Part shown: positions 36,643 to 47,940 of the stretch, piece by piece
Layout: every line of letters begins with the position of its first letter
How positions within the stretch are numbered: position 1 is the stretch's first letter
Assembly (NCBI GenBank): GCA_022432975.1
Contig: CM039502.1
Coordinates: 26,272,996-26,336,995, forward strand
Origin: Begonia masoniana
Lineage: Eukaryota; Streptophyta; Magnoliopsida; Cucurbitales; Begoniaceae
Reading direction: 5' to 3'
Length of the DNA stretch: 64,000 nt
Made by a program: the position numbers and the translations under genes
Notes under the pieces: generated by a model
The model's input: the letters and a program-made list of their open reading frames with translations, nothing else
Database searches by the model: none
What the model was told of the DNA's origin: nothing

Positions 36643-38217
36643 ATGGCATTCAACACTAACACCACACAAATAGAAGGTCAAACAACAAATAGACCTCCTT
36701 TCTTCGATGAGAGTGATTATGTTGACTGGAAGTCCAGAATGAGAATATTCGTTCAGGCTGTGGACTATGAACTATGAAATAACATAGAAAATGGTCCTTA
36801 CATTGCTGTCAAAACAGAGAATGGTGTGAAGGTCCCCAAAGCTTCACATGAACTAAATGATACAGTTAAAAAGAACTTGAGCTTAAATGCCAAGGCTATA
36901 AATACCCTGTACTGTGCTCTGAATAGAGACGAATTTAATAGAGTACAAGGGTGTGAGAGTGCCCAAGAGATTTGGCACTTATTAGAGGTCACACACGAGG
37001 GCACAAATCAGGTTAAAGAGAGCAAGTTAAATATGTTAGTTCACGAGTATGAACTTTTTACCATGTTAAAGGATGAGCCTATTTCATCTATGTTTACTCG
37101 GTTCACTAACATTACTAATGGTTTAAAAGCTCTCGGTAAGATTTACTCAGGTGAAGAACAGGTAAGAAAAATTTTGAGATGCCTACCAAGAGCCTGGCAA
37201 CCAAAGGTGACAGCAATACAAGAGGCTCGGGATCTTAAGGTTCTCAAGCTCGAGGAACTCATTGGCTCTCTGATGACTCATGAGATAACCATGAGGGCCA
37301 ATGACAAGGAGGATCTCAAGGAAAAGGAGATCTCCAAGAGAAAGGACATAGCCCTCAAAGCCTCTTCGAGCAAACCTGATGAATCTGAGGAAGAAGAAGA
37401 AGATGAGGACATTGCCCTTATTACCAGGAGATTCAGCAAATTCCTGCAACGAAAGAGGATGCAGGGAAAAAGATTTCCAAAGGGTGAGAAGTCTCAAAAG
37501 GACAAGGAGATCACATGTTTTGGGTGTGGAAAGCCTGGTCATATGAAGGCAGACTGTCCACAAGCAAAGAGGTATCCCAAGAAGTTTAAGAAGAATGCTA
37601 TGAAGGCTACTTGGGATGATAGTGAAGAAGATACCTCTTCATCAGAAGATGAGGAAGTAGCAAACCTGTGCTTCATGGCGCACGAGGACAAGGTTAGTTC
37701 TTCTTCTTCTAGTATTTTAAGTGACAGTGATATTGATGACGATGAAGGTAATCTAATTGATGCCTTCAATGACCTGGTTAAACAATTTGGCATGCTTAAG
37801 ACTAAGTATAACACGTTGAAAAAGGAAAATGCGAGCCTAATTAAGAAGCACGCCAATGAACATAGTGTGCATGATAAGGAAGTCTCTGTACTTAAAAAGA
37901 AAAATGAGACGTTAAATAGACTTGTTCTGAATTTCACTGAAGGTAGTAAAAATCTGAACATGTTATTGAGCAGCCAGAGAGTGCAGTTTGATAAAACTGG
38001 CCTAGGGTATGACGGGATTAGTAAAAAGAAAACATATAAAAAGCTTTTTGTAAAATCCACTGTCTGTCATGCATGCAATGAAGTAGGACATAAATCATTT
38101 GAATGTCCATTAAAAACGAACAATAAGAAAACTGGGAGTAAGTTGCAATGGGTTCCCAAAGGAACGAAAACTAACACTAGGACCCAAAAGATTTGGGTAC
38201 CTAAGAAGACTACTTGA
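36643..38217 (+). pseudogene. Copia gag
   Basis: The frame from ATG 36643 encodes an RPPFFDESDYVDWKSRM start typical of UBN2-type copia gag, the capsid helices (about 36830-37300), an acidic Glu/Asp linker, a zinc knuckle CFGCGKPGHMKADC at about 37515-37560, a coiled-coil-like Lys/Glu region and a second knuckle CHACNEVGHKSFEC at about 38063-38105. The length of about 524 codons and the late second knuckle fit Sirevirus-type gag. TGA at 36775-36777, where the family has Trp, interrupts it. The frame ends at TGA 38215-38217, right where pol begins. Confidence 0.88.
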
Positions 38218-41200
38218 TCTTTGTTTTGCAGGATGATGTGTCTCCAATAAGAAATCAGTGGTACCTGGACAGTGGCTGTTCTAGGCACATGACTAGAGAT
38301 GCATCCATGTTTGCTGTTGTCAACAAAAAGAAAGGAAACGTCACTTTTGGTGGAAACCAGAAGGGTAAAATTGTTGGCATCGGCAATATAGGTAATCCTG
38401 ATAATATTATTATAGAAAATGTTCTGTTAGTCGAAGGTCTAAAATATAACCTGCTGAGCATCAGTCAATTATGTGATAAGGGTTACAAAGTAGTCTTTAA
38501 GAAAAATTCCTGTATTATTAAGGATATATCTAATAGCAAGGTTCTCTTTACTGGTTTCGGGATAAAGAATATCTATGTTATTGACTTAGATAATTTTGTT
38601 TGTGATAATGAAAAATGTTTTGCTGTTAATTCTTCCAATGACTGCTGGACTTGGCATAGGAGATTAGGACATGTAGGGATGGATACCTTAGCTAAGATTA
38701 CTAAGGAGAACTTAGTTAGAGGAATCCCTAAAATATCTTTTGAGAAGGATAAGGTCTGTGAAGCTTGCCAAATGGGTAAGCAGACCAAAAGTTCCTTTGC
38801 ATCTAAGAATGCAATTTCTACTTCTAAGCCTCTCCAACTCCTTCACATGGACCTCTTCGGTCCCTCCAATATTGCCTAGTTTAGGAGGCAAATTCTATGC
38901 GTTTGTCATTGTCGATGATTTCTCTAGATTTACCTGGGTATTCTTTCTGAAGTCTAAGGATGAGACTTTTGAAACCTTTTCTAGTTTTAGGAAAAGAGTT
39001 CAAAATGAAAAAGAGCTCACCATAGTTACTATTTGTAGTGATCATGGTGGAGAATTTGAAAATGAGAGATTTGAACTCTTGTGTCTCAAATATGGAATTG
39101 AGCACAATTTCTCCTCTCCTAGAACCCCTCAGCAAAATGGTGTTGTTGAGAGGAAAAATAGGTCTCTCCAAGAGCTAGCTCGGACTATGCTTAATGAGAA
39201 TTCCCTTCCAAAATATTTCTGGGCAGAAGCTGTGTCAACAGCTTGTTATGTGCTTAATCGGGTCTCCATAAGATCTATTCTTGAGAAAATTCCCTATGAG
39301 CTTTGGAATGGTAAAACACATTCTGTTAAGTATTTTAGAGCTTTTGGAAGCAAATGTTTCATTCTAAACACTAAGGATAACTTAGGAAAATTCGATTCCA
39401 AATCTGATTTTGGAATTTTTCTGGGTTATTCTCTTTCCAGCAAAGCTTATAGAGTATTCAATAGGAGAACTCTAGTTGTAGAGGAGTCAGTTCATGTTAA
39501 CTTTGATGAGTCCCCTCAACCCACAATCAATGTGGATGAGGATGATTTTTTGGATAAACAACTGAATTCTCTTTCCTTAGAAAAGCCTAGTGATCTTCCC
39601 CAAGTAGAAAAATCTCTAGAACTTTCCTCTACTTCTCTAGATATTGTTCATGTCAAGGATGAAATTTCTGCTCTTCCTAGAGATTGGAAGTATGTCAGAA
39701 ACCATCCAATAGATGAAGTCTTAGGTGATCCTTCTTTAGGAGTTAAGACTAGATCCTCTCTTAGGAATCTGTGTGCCAATGTGACATTTATTTCTCAGAT
39801 AGAGCCTAAGAAATTTGAGGAAGCCGAATTGGATGAAAATTGGATCTTAGCTATGCAAGAAGAGCTAAATCAATTTGAAAGGAGCAAGGTATGGGAACTT
39901 GTTCCACGGCCTAAGGATCATTTCATTGTTGGAACTAAATGAGTTTTTAAGAACAAATTGGATGAAAATGGGATTGTTGTGAGAAACAAGGCTAGACTAG
40001 TTGCTAAGGGATACTCTCAAGAAGATGGTATTGATTTTGAGGAATCTTTTGCTCCTGTAGCTAGATTAGAGTCAATTAGGATGCTCCTTGCCTTTGCTTG
40101 CTACAAAAACTTCACACTCTTTCAAATGGATGTAAAGAGTGCATTCTTAAATGGTTATATTACAGAAGAAGTTTATGTTGAGCAACCTTTAGGTTTTTAA
40201 GCTTTTGACAAACCCGACCATGTCTATAAGTTAAGGAAAGCTCTTTATGGTCTTAAACAGGCTCCTAGAGCTTGGTATGATAGGTTGAAGAACTTCCTTG
40301 TGGAAAGGAATTTCAAAAGGGGTAACACCGACTCAACTCTATTTACCATGCAAAAGGATAAGGATATTCTGTTAGTTCAAATTTATGTCGATGACATTAT
40401 TTTTGGATCAACAAATGTCAACATGTGTAATGAGTTTTCTTCTCTCATGCAAAGTGAATTTGAAATGAGTATGATGGGGGAGTTAAAATTCTTCTTAGGA
40501 TTCCAGATTAGTCAATCTCCTGATGAAATTTTCTTCTGTCAAGAAAAGTACATTAAGGAACTCCTTAAGAAATTTGGTTTATAATCTGTCAAATCCTCTA
40601 GAACTCCCATGAGTACCACTACTAAATTGGACAAGGATGAAAATGGTATAAGTGTGGATATCAAGAAATATCGTGGCATGATTGGATCCTTGCTATATCT
40701 GACTGCTAGTAGGCCAGATATTCTATTTAGTGTTTGTCTTTGTGCTAGATTCCAAGCTGCCCCTAAGGAGTCTCATTTATCTGCTGTAAAAAGGATTTTC
40801 AAATATTTGAGTGAGACTTATGATTTAGGTTTATGGTATCCTAAAGGCACTTCCTTTGATCTGATTGGATACTCAGATTCTGACTATGCTGGTAGTCTAG
40901 TAGATAGAAAAAGCACCAGTGGAACATGTCAATTCCTTGGTGAATCTTTAGTTTCCTAGTATTCTAAGAAACAGAATTCTGTTGCATTGTCAACTGCTGA
41001 GAGTGAATATATTGCTACAGGCAGTTGCTGTGCACAAATGCTTTGGATGAAGCAAACTCTAGAAGACTATAATCTGTTTTATGATAGAATTCCTATTCGG
41101 TGTGATAACACCAGTGCTATCAATATTTCCAAAAATCCTATTCAGCATTCTAGAACCAAGCATATAGATGTTAGATATCACTTCATTCGAGATCATGTTC

Positions 41201-41334
41201 AGAGAGGTGATATATCCTTAGAATTTGTTAATTCTGTAGATCAACTAGCCGACATCTTTACCAAGCCCTTGGATGAAAAGAGATTCAGTAATATTAGAAT
41301 AAGATTAGGCCTCGTTCGGGTTGAGAAAAATTAA
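38214..41334 (+). pseudogene. Copia pol (protease, integrase, reverse transcriptase, RNase H)
   Basis: In order: protease with WYLDSGCSRHM near 38260; integrase zinc region (WHRRLGHVGMD near 38648, CEACQMGK near 38757); DDE core with Asp at about 38848, Asp in CSDHGGEF near 39038 and Glu in VVERKNRS near 39143; reverse transcriptase with [12 protein letters not shown] near 40122 and the catalytic YVDD near 40384; RNase H with YSDSDYAGS near 40870, STAESEY near 40990 and the end motif IFTKPLDEKRF. A one-base shift near 38876 and stops at 39940, 40198, 40582 and 40957 break it. Apart from that shift the frame is constant. Gag and pol touch at TGA 38215-38217, suggesting readthrough, splicing (a TTTGCAG precedes 38232) or reinitiation. 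Confidence 0.9.
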
Positions 41335-41674
41335 GGTTATTCCTCTGTTGGTGATTCCTGAGTGTTAGAGCATTTCCTTCTGTGTAGGCATCGGAAGATG
41401 CAGTGTTTTTCAATTGGCATCGAAAGATGCAGTGTTTATCAATTGGCATCGGAAGATGCATATCTATCGGTGGTAATCGGATGATGCAATCTTTAATCTG
41501 CCGACACGTGTGACCCATCGGGTTAATCGGTTTTACACGTGTGACTTCATCTCGTCGGACGATGTCCCTTTTTCATTTAAACTCTGCTTCTTCTCAAAGA
41601 CGCTTCACATTTCGCGCTCTTTCAGAAAAACCCCTTCCCTTCCAATCGTCTCTCTCGAGCGCCCTATTCTTCCC
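41335..41674 (+). repeat. Spacer between pol and the third ORF with short repeats
   Basis: About 41388-41470 holds three copies of a roughly 30-bp unit with GCATCGGAAGATGC (one copy has AAAG in place of GAAG), followed by ATCGGATGATGC. These are reverse complements of the CATCTTCCGATG words in LTRs here. TACACGTGTGA/ACACGTGTGA G-box-like sites follow at about 41504 and 41534. Confidence 0.7.
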
Positions 41675-43702
41675 ATGGATTATCTGGGTTCATCCTCCCG
41701 CGCAGTTTCCAAACCGGCCATGAAGAAGGCCAAAACTTCAGCACGTCCTCCAAGAGTGATCCCTCGTGCAAAAGCATGGCCATCTCTCTTCTTTCTCTCT
41801 GAAGCTGCTGAGTTGAGATACCATGACGACTTTCAGTTCAAGTCATTAATTTCCAGTCGAGGTATCTACTTTGATGACTTAGCTGGTATGAATATTGTCG
41901 AACCCTTGAAGGATCTCGGGTTATTAGGTCTTTTTGATATAGATTCATTCTATTACCCGGAAGCCATTAAAATGTTCTATGCCAATCTAAGTTTTACCTC
42001 TGATTTCTCTACTATCAAAAGCTATGTGTATAACAAGCACATAGAAATTACTCCTCAATTCATTAATGGCATTTTGGAGTGCCCTCATCTAGATAGCTGT
42101 CCCTTCAAATATGTATCCGGCACTGAGCCTCCGTTCTTTGGTACTGATGAAGGTCTCGGTTTTCTCCAGACCATTGCCTTGAACCCAAACCATATCCCTG
42201 ATCATCTAAAGGGCAAACACCTGACCGCAAGGGCCAAATTATTTCATCAGATGATAGGGTACAATATTGTTCATAAGGGTGGTCACCATGACGAAGTGAG
42301 TGCCATGGAACTCTTTGTTCTGTTTGCACTCTACTACAAAACACCCTTCAACATTGGATATGTAGTTGTTCGAAGGATGATTCTGGCAGTGTCATCCAGG
42401 GCTACCTCTCTACCTTACAACCTGCTTTTAATGAAGATACTAGCTAAGCTTGAGGTTGTATTTCCTGAGGATGAAGATCCTGTCACACTTAAACCCTCCA
42501 GTTACTATTCCAAAACCACCTTGAGCAAAATGGGCATTAAAAGAACCAGAACAGGGGAGCTTGTGCTGATTGTTCCTAAGAGAATTACTGCTAAGGCTGC
42601 AGTTGCCAAAAAGGGAAAGAGAAAACTTGATCTGCTAGAGGAGTCCACTGCCGAAGGAGGGGATGACTCTGAGATTCCTGCATTTGTTAATTCCCCCTCT
42701 CAATCTCAGGCTTCTAGCTTTCAGCCTCCTCCTTTAATACGAAGGCGTCGTGTCCCTTCCTCAAGGATAATTCTTTCAGAGGACATGTCTACTCCCTCTT
42801 CTATGCCCCTACCCCTTCCAGAAAATCCTCCCTCTCCTCCACCTGCCTTTCGTTTACCAGCTCTGCCTTCTATACCTCCTCCATCTCCAGTCTAACAGGA
42901 TACAGCTCCTCCATCACCAGTCCAACCACCTCCTACAGTCCACTTACATCCTCCAAGTCCAATTGTTCCTTCAAATCCACCTGCTCCCCAAGTCCAACAC
43001 TCCTCACCAAATCTGCAAACTGCTCCTGCCCCAGTATCTCCCATCCTTTATCAGAGGAGATTTTCTCTCAGCGAGGAACAGTATGCTGAGCTGAAGTCAA
43101 GCATTGACAATCTCGGAACAGCCACTGATACAAATATCACTCAACTCAAAAAGGATTTGAGCATTGATGCTGTTGTGGCTTAGGGTCAAATGGATCGAAA
43201 ATTGGATCGAAATAATGAGATTTTCACCCGTAACCTTCGGGCTATCAAATCTCAAGTTTAGGCTCTTTGCCCTGCACCACATATTCCTCTCTGCCCCTTT
43301 GAGCCTACCTTTGAAGATATTCTTCTTCCATTTTTCAGGCCTGCAGTTGATGAAGACGTGCGCTTCATGTCTCTAGATATTCATGAAGCTGAGTTGAAGT
43401 TCACACCTTCTGTATCTTCATCTTCTCCTGCATCTTCCTCTCTTCCTGCTGTCTTTCCTGCTACTCATTCTGTCGAAACTCCTCCATGTATGGCCATGGT
43501 GGTGTATCAAGGCCCCTCTACCTCTGCTGCACCTCAGCCAGAGTCTACTCCATGTCTGGCACTAGTGCCTTATCAACCACCCATCTCTCTTGATATTCGT
43601 TCACTTCCAGCACTTGTAGATGCTTATCTTAATTCGAACTGTGAAGTGCCCGCTTGGATTAGCCAAGCTTTTTGGACACATTTTGTAGCTTTCTTTAAAT
43701 AA
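41675..43702 (+). pseudogene. Third ORF of the copia element (env-like position; plant transposon protein family)
   Basis: The ATG at 41675 opens a frame of about 675 codons. The N-terminus is basic and Ser-rich. The globular part (about 41770-42460) has FYANLSF, INGILECP and an FVLFALYYKTPFNIGYVV-like hydrophobic helix, matching proteins annotated as putative plant transposon proteins. The rest is basic, then a Pro/Ser-rich region, a coiled-coil-like heptad stretch (about 43075-43255) and a final globular tail. Stops at 42893 (TAA), 43181 (TAG) and 43259 (TAG) interrupt it, all explainable as C-to-T changes of Gln codons. Sireviruses often carry an extra ORF here, sometimes called env-like; no signal peptide is seen and its role is unknown. 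An upstream in-frame ATG at 41510 is possible but the added residues look unlike the family. Confidence 0.75.
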
Positions 43703-44008
43703 AAGACTTGATTTAATGTATAAACATTTCTTGTTTTTCTAATGCACTTACTCTGATGTTTTTCTTTCTGAATTGTGTTGTCTCTCTGATTGTTTTTTGA
43801 TAATGTCAATGAGGGAGGAAATATTTGATTGATAATGGATATATGCATGTGGAATTAGTTACTATGATTTTGTGCTTGCATATTTTTGGCAATCTGGATA
43901 CATGCATGTTTATGGATTATATGCACTTACTATGGGGGAGCTAGAATTATGGGGGAGAACAATTACTTAATCAAATTTATATTTTGTCATCATCAAAAAG
44001 GGGGAGAT
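43703..44008 (+). other. 3' untranslated region with multiple polypurine tracts
   Basis: GGGGGAG occurs at 43934-43940 and 43951-43957, and AAAAAGGGGGAGAT at 43995-44008 immediately before the 3' LTR. Repeated polypurine motifs upstream of the LTR are a known Sirevirus feature. Confidence 0.85.
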
Positions 44009-45561
44009 TGTTGACTTAAATGATGTTTAAGTCTAAATATGTTTTTGATGATGTGTTTGAATGGTTAATATTGTAATCTGATTATGTTAAGTGAATGAGA
44101 ATAACGACTATGCATTAGAAATTTAATCTGTTGGAAATGCCCTTGGAAAGGGTATTTTAGTTGTTTAACAATCGTGATTAAGTGTACAGGGCTGAAAACT
44201 CATATGCCGATGAGTTGTTAAAAATAGACATATACCGATCGCTAAACGACAAAGCAAAGAAGGCTTCTGTCGATGGCCTTCATCTACCGATCGATAAAAC
44301 GTAAAAAGAAGAAGTCGTTCAAAGCCTACTTCAACCGATCGCTAGACAACATATACCGATGGAGTTTAATGGTGCTTCTGCCGATGGCTTTGTCAAGATA
44401 CTCATACCGATGGCGTTTGAAGTTGCACATGCCGATGGCGGTTCAGCGCATATATTTTTACTTATGCCGATGGCGGTTCAGCGCTAATGCTTGTACCGAT
44501 GGATTCTCAACGTGCATCTGCCGACAGAGTTCAAAGACGTGCATCTGCCGATGGAGTTCAAGGCTTGCATCTGCCGATGGCGTTTGAAAATACATCTGCC
44601 GATAGCGTTGAAGATACATCTGCCGATGGCGATGTTAAGCGTGCACCTGCCGATGGACTTCAAAGCGTGCACCTGTCGATGAAGTTCAAGATACACCTGC
44701 CGATGAAGTTCAAGATACACCTACCGATGGTTTTTCAAACTTCACCTGCCGATGGCGTTGAAGATATATCTGCCGATAACATTTAAGTTGCATATACCGA
44801 TGGACTCTTAGAGCAACACATACCGATGACGTGGCGATTGAATTAAAGCTGCTTCCACCGATGATCTTCCGCCAGAATTCAAAATAGCCGCGAAGCTACA
44901 GTGACGTCGTTTTCAGCATTAACTCCAGAACTTTAATGGCGACGACGACTTGCAACTACAGACGGCAACGGCTACCTGATCTAGTACGGATGCTTCCCAA
45001 CAGTAACATTTTCCATTTGAAGAAAGAAGCATTCAATTCAGAGCTGAAAAAGTAAACAGAGTATTTAAGCCGAGGTTAGAGCACGAAGATACAACTTTTG
45101 CGAATTTGATTTCCTGAGCCCTAACTTGCGAATCATACTTTGTATTCTCCATCTACATTTCTCTATTCCAAAACTTGAGATTCTGTTTTGAGAGTTGGTA
45201 GATTAGCGTAATCTGTCATTCAAATCTGAAAACCCTATAAGGCAATGGATTGACGCCCGTAAAGTTCAATCCAGGATTGTGTAAGGCTGTGGATCGAAGC
45301 CCGCAAAGTTTGATAAGCATTTCTCGTTGAGGAGAAGTAAGAAATTTTCAAGGGGGAGCCTTGGAGCGTGGACGTAGGCAGTTTGGCCGAACCACGTTAA
45401 AATCTGTGGTGTTGAATTTCTCTCTCTCTCTCTTCACTTTATTTAGTTGTCTGCTATTATTAATCTATAAGTTGTTTATTCAAGAGAGAAATTTGGTTAG
45501 ATTTGAAATTAAAATTAAAAAGGTCTAATTCACCCCCCTCTTAGACAATCTTGATCCTACA
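44009..45561 (+). repeat. 3' LTR of the copia element
   Basis: It is collinear with 34998-36574 with scattered substitutions and a few small indels. The CTGCCGATGG array lies at about 44200-44870. It ends CCTACA at 45561 followed by the AGGAG duplication. Confidence 0.93.
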
Positions 45562-46678
45562 AGGAGAACTTTGGTGTGAGTTTTCTCCTCCACCGAGGGC
45601 TTCTATTTATAGGGGAAGAGATTCACCCCGCGCCTCCGCGAATCTGCCAACTGACCAGATTATTTTCGAGCTGAAAATTAATGAGTTCGGATTTTCAGTT
45701 ATTTCCATTCTGATCTCCATCAGAATTTAGTCACTTTCCAGGCCACCTTCATTCTGTTAGCGTCGGATTTCTAGAAGGAAAATCCTGCTGTTTCCTGAGA
45801 ATCCGGTTCTTTTCCTGATTTGTTGCTCTGAATCTCAAATCCCTTTTGTTTTTAGTCAATTTATAAGCTAGGTTCATTCCGAATTTGTGATTACCCTCTG
45901 ATTCTGGAAATTCGAATTTGATTTTAGGTTAGCTTTGATTTGAGAAATTTGAATTGAATTGGGAATTTTTTTTTTGAATTTAAATTTCTAATTGTTACAG
46001 TAGACGTGTAGAGGTTTACGGAATGAGGTGGCACGTTGAAATCCGATGAAAAATGAGGGAGTTATGGCCGATTGAAGTTGAACGGTGGAAAATGTAGAAA
46101 TTTCGGGTTTAGAGTAAAACTTTGAGTTGTTTGTTGGTTTAGAGTTGTTTGTTTGTTGTTTGTTGGTTTTAGTTTTTGGTAATTATAGGCGTTATGCCAT
46201 TTGTTTTGGTTTTAAAACAAATAACGCCGGGTTCACCTTTCTCTATTTTTTGTTAACTGTTTTAAGTCGATTTTTTGAGATTTTTATGGGGCACGGAGTT
46301 GGGAGGGTCGGGAATGTGTGGTTAAATTTTCAGGTGATTGGCTCGAAGAAAAATGAAGAAAAGTGGGCAAAAGTCGAAAAAGTCAAAAATTGGGCATTTT
46401 GGCCGAAGGGAACCCGAGAGGGCCCGATCGATTGGCGCCCAGCGCCGATCGATCGGCCACGGTGTGATGACCCGAATGTGCACATATGAGTACGACTGCG
46501 GGGCAAACCTCGGTACCTAAGCCGAGTGTAGGCGAATCTCGGACTCGAGTATAGGCGAATCCCAGGTCGTAAAGAGGGGGTCGTCACAATCCCACATCGC
46601 TTGGGGAAGTATGGAAATGAAATATATGTAAAGAGACCCTCCCAACATAGCAAGACGCGTTTTGGAGCACAATTGGCA

Positions 46679-46762
46679 ACGGATCCCATAAGAACTCCGA
46701 AGTTAAAAGTGCTTCGGCGAGAGCAATTCCAGGTTGGGTGACCTTCTGGGAAGTTCTCGCCA
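46679..46762 (+). repeat. 5S rRNA-like segment in Cassandra 5' LTR
   Basis: It carries GGATCCCATAAGAACTCCGA, the AGTTAAAAGTGCTTCGGCG equivalent of the 5S internal box A, and GGTTGGGTGACCTTCTGGGA matching box C. The extra A after AGTTAA and other changes argue against a functional 5S gene, but the RNA polymerase III control boxes are largely kept. Confidence 0.85.
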
Positions 46763-47111
46763 AACAAAGCCGTGAGGGGAGGATATTGAGCTACGACCCA
46801 ATCCCCAGAGCGGACAAATATCTTGCTGCGAAAAGGGGTTGTTACAAATGGTATCAAAGCATGTACCCAACCGAAAATGTGGCCAACGAGGACGTTGGGC
46901 CCCCTAGGGGGGGTGATTGTGATGACCCGAATGTGCACGTATGAGTACGACTGCGGGGAAAACCTCGGGACCTAAGCCGAGTGTAGGTGAATCCCGGGTC
47001 GTAAAGAGGGGGTCGTCACAATCTCACATCGCTTGGGGAAGTATATGGAAATGAAACATATGTAAAGAGACCCTCCCAACATAGTAAGACGCTTTTTGGA
47101 GCACAATTGGC

Positions 47112-47191
47112 AACGGATCCCATAAGAACTCCGAAGTTAAAAGTGCTTCGGCGAGAGCAATTCCAGGTTGGGTGACCTTCTAGAGAGTTCT
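47112..47191 (+). repeat. 5S rRNA-like segment in Cassandra 3' LTR
   Basis: It parallels the 5' copy, but box C is followed by TTCTAGAGAGTTC instead of TTCTGGGAAGTTC, so this copy has decayed further. Confidence 0.82.
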
Positions 47192-47604
47192 TGCAGAACA
47201 AAGCCGTGAGGGAAGGATATTGGGCTACGACCCAATCCCCAGAGCGGACAATATCTTGCTGCGAAAAGGGGTCGTTACACATGGGCTTGCGCGGAGTGCA
47301 CGCGGCGCGCTGCAGCAGAGCCCGGGCGCGCTGCCGGGGGGCAAGCGCCGCGCGGCGCCTAGCACACCCAACTTTCGTTTTTTTTTTTATTTTTTTTCCT
47401 ATTTCCAAAATGTTTTGACCCGACTTTTTCTGGCATATTTTAAAAGTATTTTTGTCACGTTTTCCAACATTTTTTGAGGGTTCAAAAAGCCCGAAAACCG
47501 AGTCGAATAATTTACGAAAATTATTTTAAATTACAATTTAAATGCATGATTGGTTAGCAAAGTAGCGCACCGAGCTGGGGTGGGTTCGAGAGCGTTACAC
47601 TTTG

Positions 47605-47940
47605 AGGGTGATTTTGAATTTTATCATTTTTTTTTTATCAAAATCGGCTTCACAAGCCCTCAGTGAAGTAGTTATAAAATATGTTACGTACATAGATGTC
47701 TATATATGAAAAATATTCCACATAAAAAATCTTCAGTGAAATATCTTCAGCACACTATCAAAGAAAGATGGTGATCCGAAGACCCAAAAACTCCTCAGGA
47801 GACTGAAGGAAATCGTGACGGTGATCCGAAGATCCAACCCATCACCCGAGTGACCGGAGACACGCAGTCAGCTACGATATCAACTCGAACAATCAATATT
47901 GTGACCGGGTTTAGGGATTCAAAACATAAGGAGCACGTAA
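47605..47940. other. Short unique stretch before the solo LTR
   Basis: It begins with the end of the TIR element and continues with GATCCGAAGA repeated near 47772 and 47823. From about 47830 it pairs with the right arm of the inverted repeat at 53035-53690. No gene is seen. Confidence 0.45.

Larger units (their letters stand above)
34998..45561 (+). mobile_element. Complete Ty1/copia element, Sirevirus (SIRE)-like, with extra ORF
   Basis: Two LTRs (34998-36574 and 44009-45561), a primer-binding site, gag, pol in copia order (protease, integrase, reverse transcriptase, RNase H), a third ORF after pol, and repeated polypurine tracts near the 3' LTR together fit the Sirevirus branch. The target duplication is AGGAG (34993-34997 and 45562-45566). 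LTR differences are scattered but low, so it is younger than its host LTR. All three ORFs contain stops. Confidence 0.93.
33427..45999 (-). mobile_element. Solo LTR (minus orientation) split by the copia element
   Basis: It begins TGTAACACCTC at 33427 and ends ATTGTTACA at 45999, flanked by GTAGA at 33422-33426 and 46000-46004. A minus-strand TATA box CCTATAAATAG lies near 45608-45618. The arms CCTACATCAC (33817-33826) and TGATGTAGG (34208-34216) are present with a donor-like site near 34250. Removing the copia element leaves about 2.0 kb. About 34530-34700 is rich in GGTTCGGGTC words. Confidence 0.8.
46463..47279 (+). mobile_element. Cassandra TRIM element
   Basis: Two short LTRs (46463-46846 and 46918-47279) both begin TGTGATGACCCG and end GTTACA. 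Between them are only 71 bp: a primer-binding site TGGTATCAAAGC at 46849-46860 and a purine/G run at about 46906-46913. Each LTR contains 5S rRNA-like sequence, the hallmark of Cassandra. Flanks are CACGG (46458-46462) and CATGG (47280-47284), a duplication with one C/T difference. It has no coding capacity and must rely on another element's proteins. Confidence 0.92.
32485..47599 (+). mobile_element. Solo LTR (plus orientation) split by later insertions
   Basis: It begins TGTAACATCC at 32485 and ends GAGCGTTACA at 47599, flanked by CTTTG at 32480-32484 and 47600-47604. Its last 65 bp resemble the end of the LTR at 58501-62418 (GTTAGCAAAGTAGCGC then GGTGGGTTCG). A TATA-like GGCTATAAAAGTG lies near 32850. 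Its own DNA is in three pieces (32485-33426, 46005-46462, 47285-47599), about 1.7 kb in total. There is no primer-binding site or gene of its own. Confidence 0.8.
31217..47620. mobile_element. TIR element split by nested LTR insertions
   Basis: The left end (about 31217-31335, with ATCACCCTCAAATATGAAG) matches the reverse complement of the right end, but only if 32371-32484 is joined to 47600-47620 across the intervening LTR. The element's own DNA is therefore about 1.3 kb. Inside are two imperfect palindromes (about 31490-31720 and 32130-32370) that resemble each other, and GGCCCCCCGTTCTC/GACCCCC words near 31322-31460 and 32060-32400. No coding frame was recognised. Target duplication and exact outer ends are unresolved. 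Confidence 0.65.

Noticed and set aside
46679..47191. 5S rRNA genes
   Set aside because: The segments are inside Cassandra LTRs, are diverged and lack the full 120-base gene.
46127..47477. Several 60-200-codon frames
   Set aside because: They cross LTR and Cassandra boundaries, including non-coding 5S-like DNA, on both strands.
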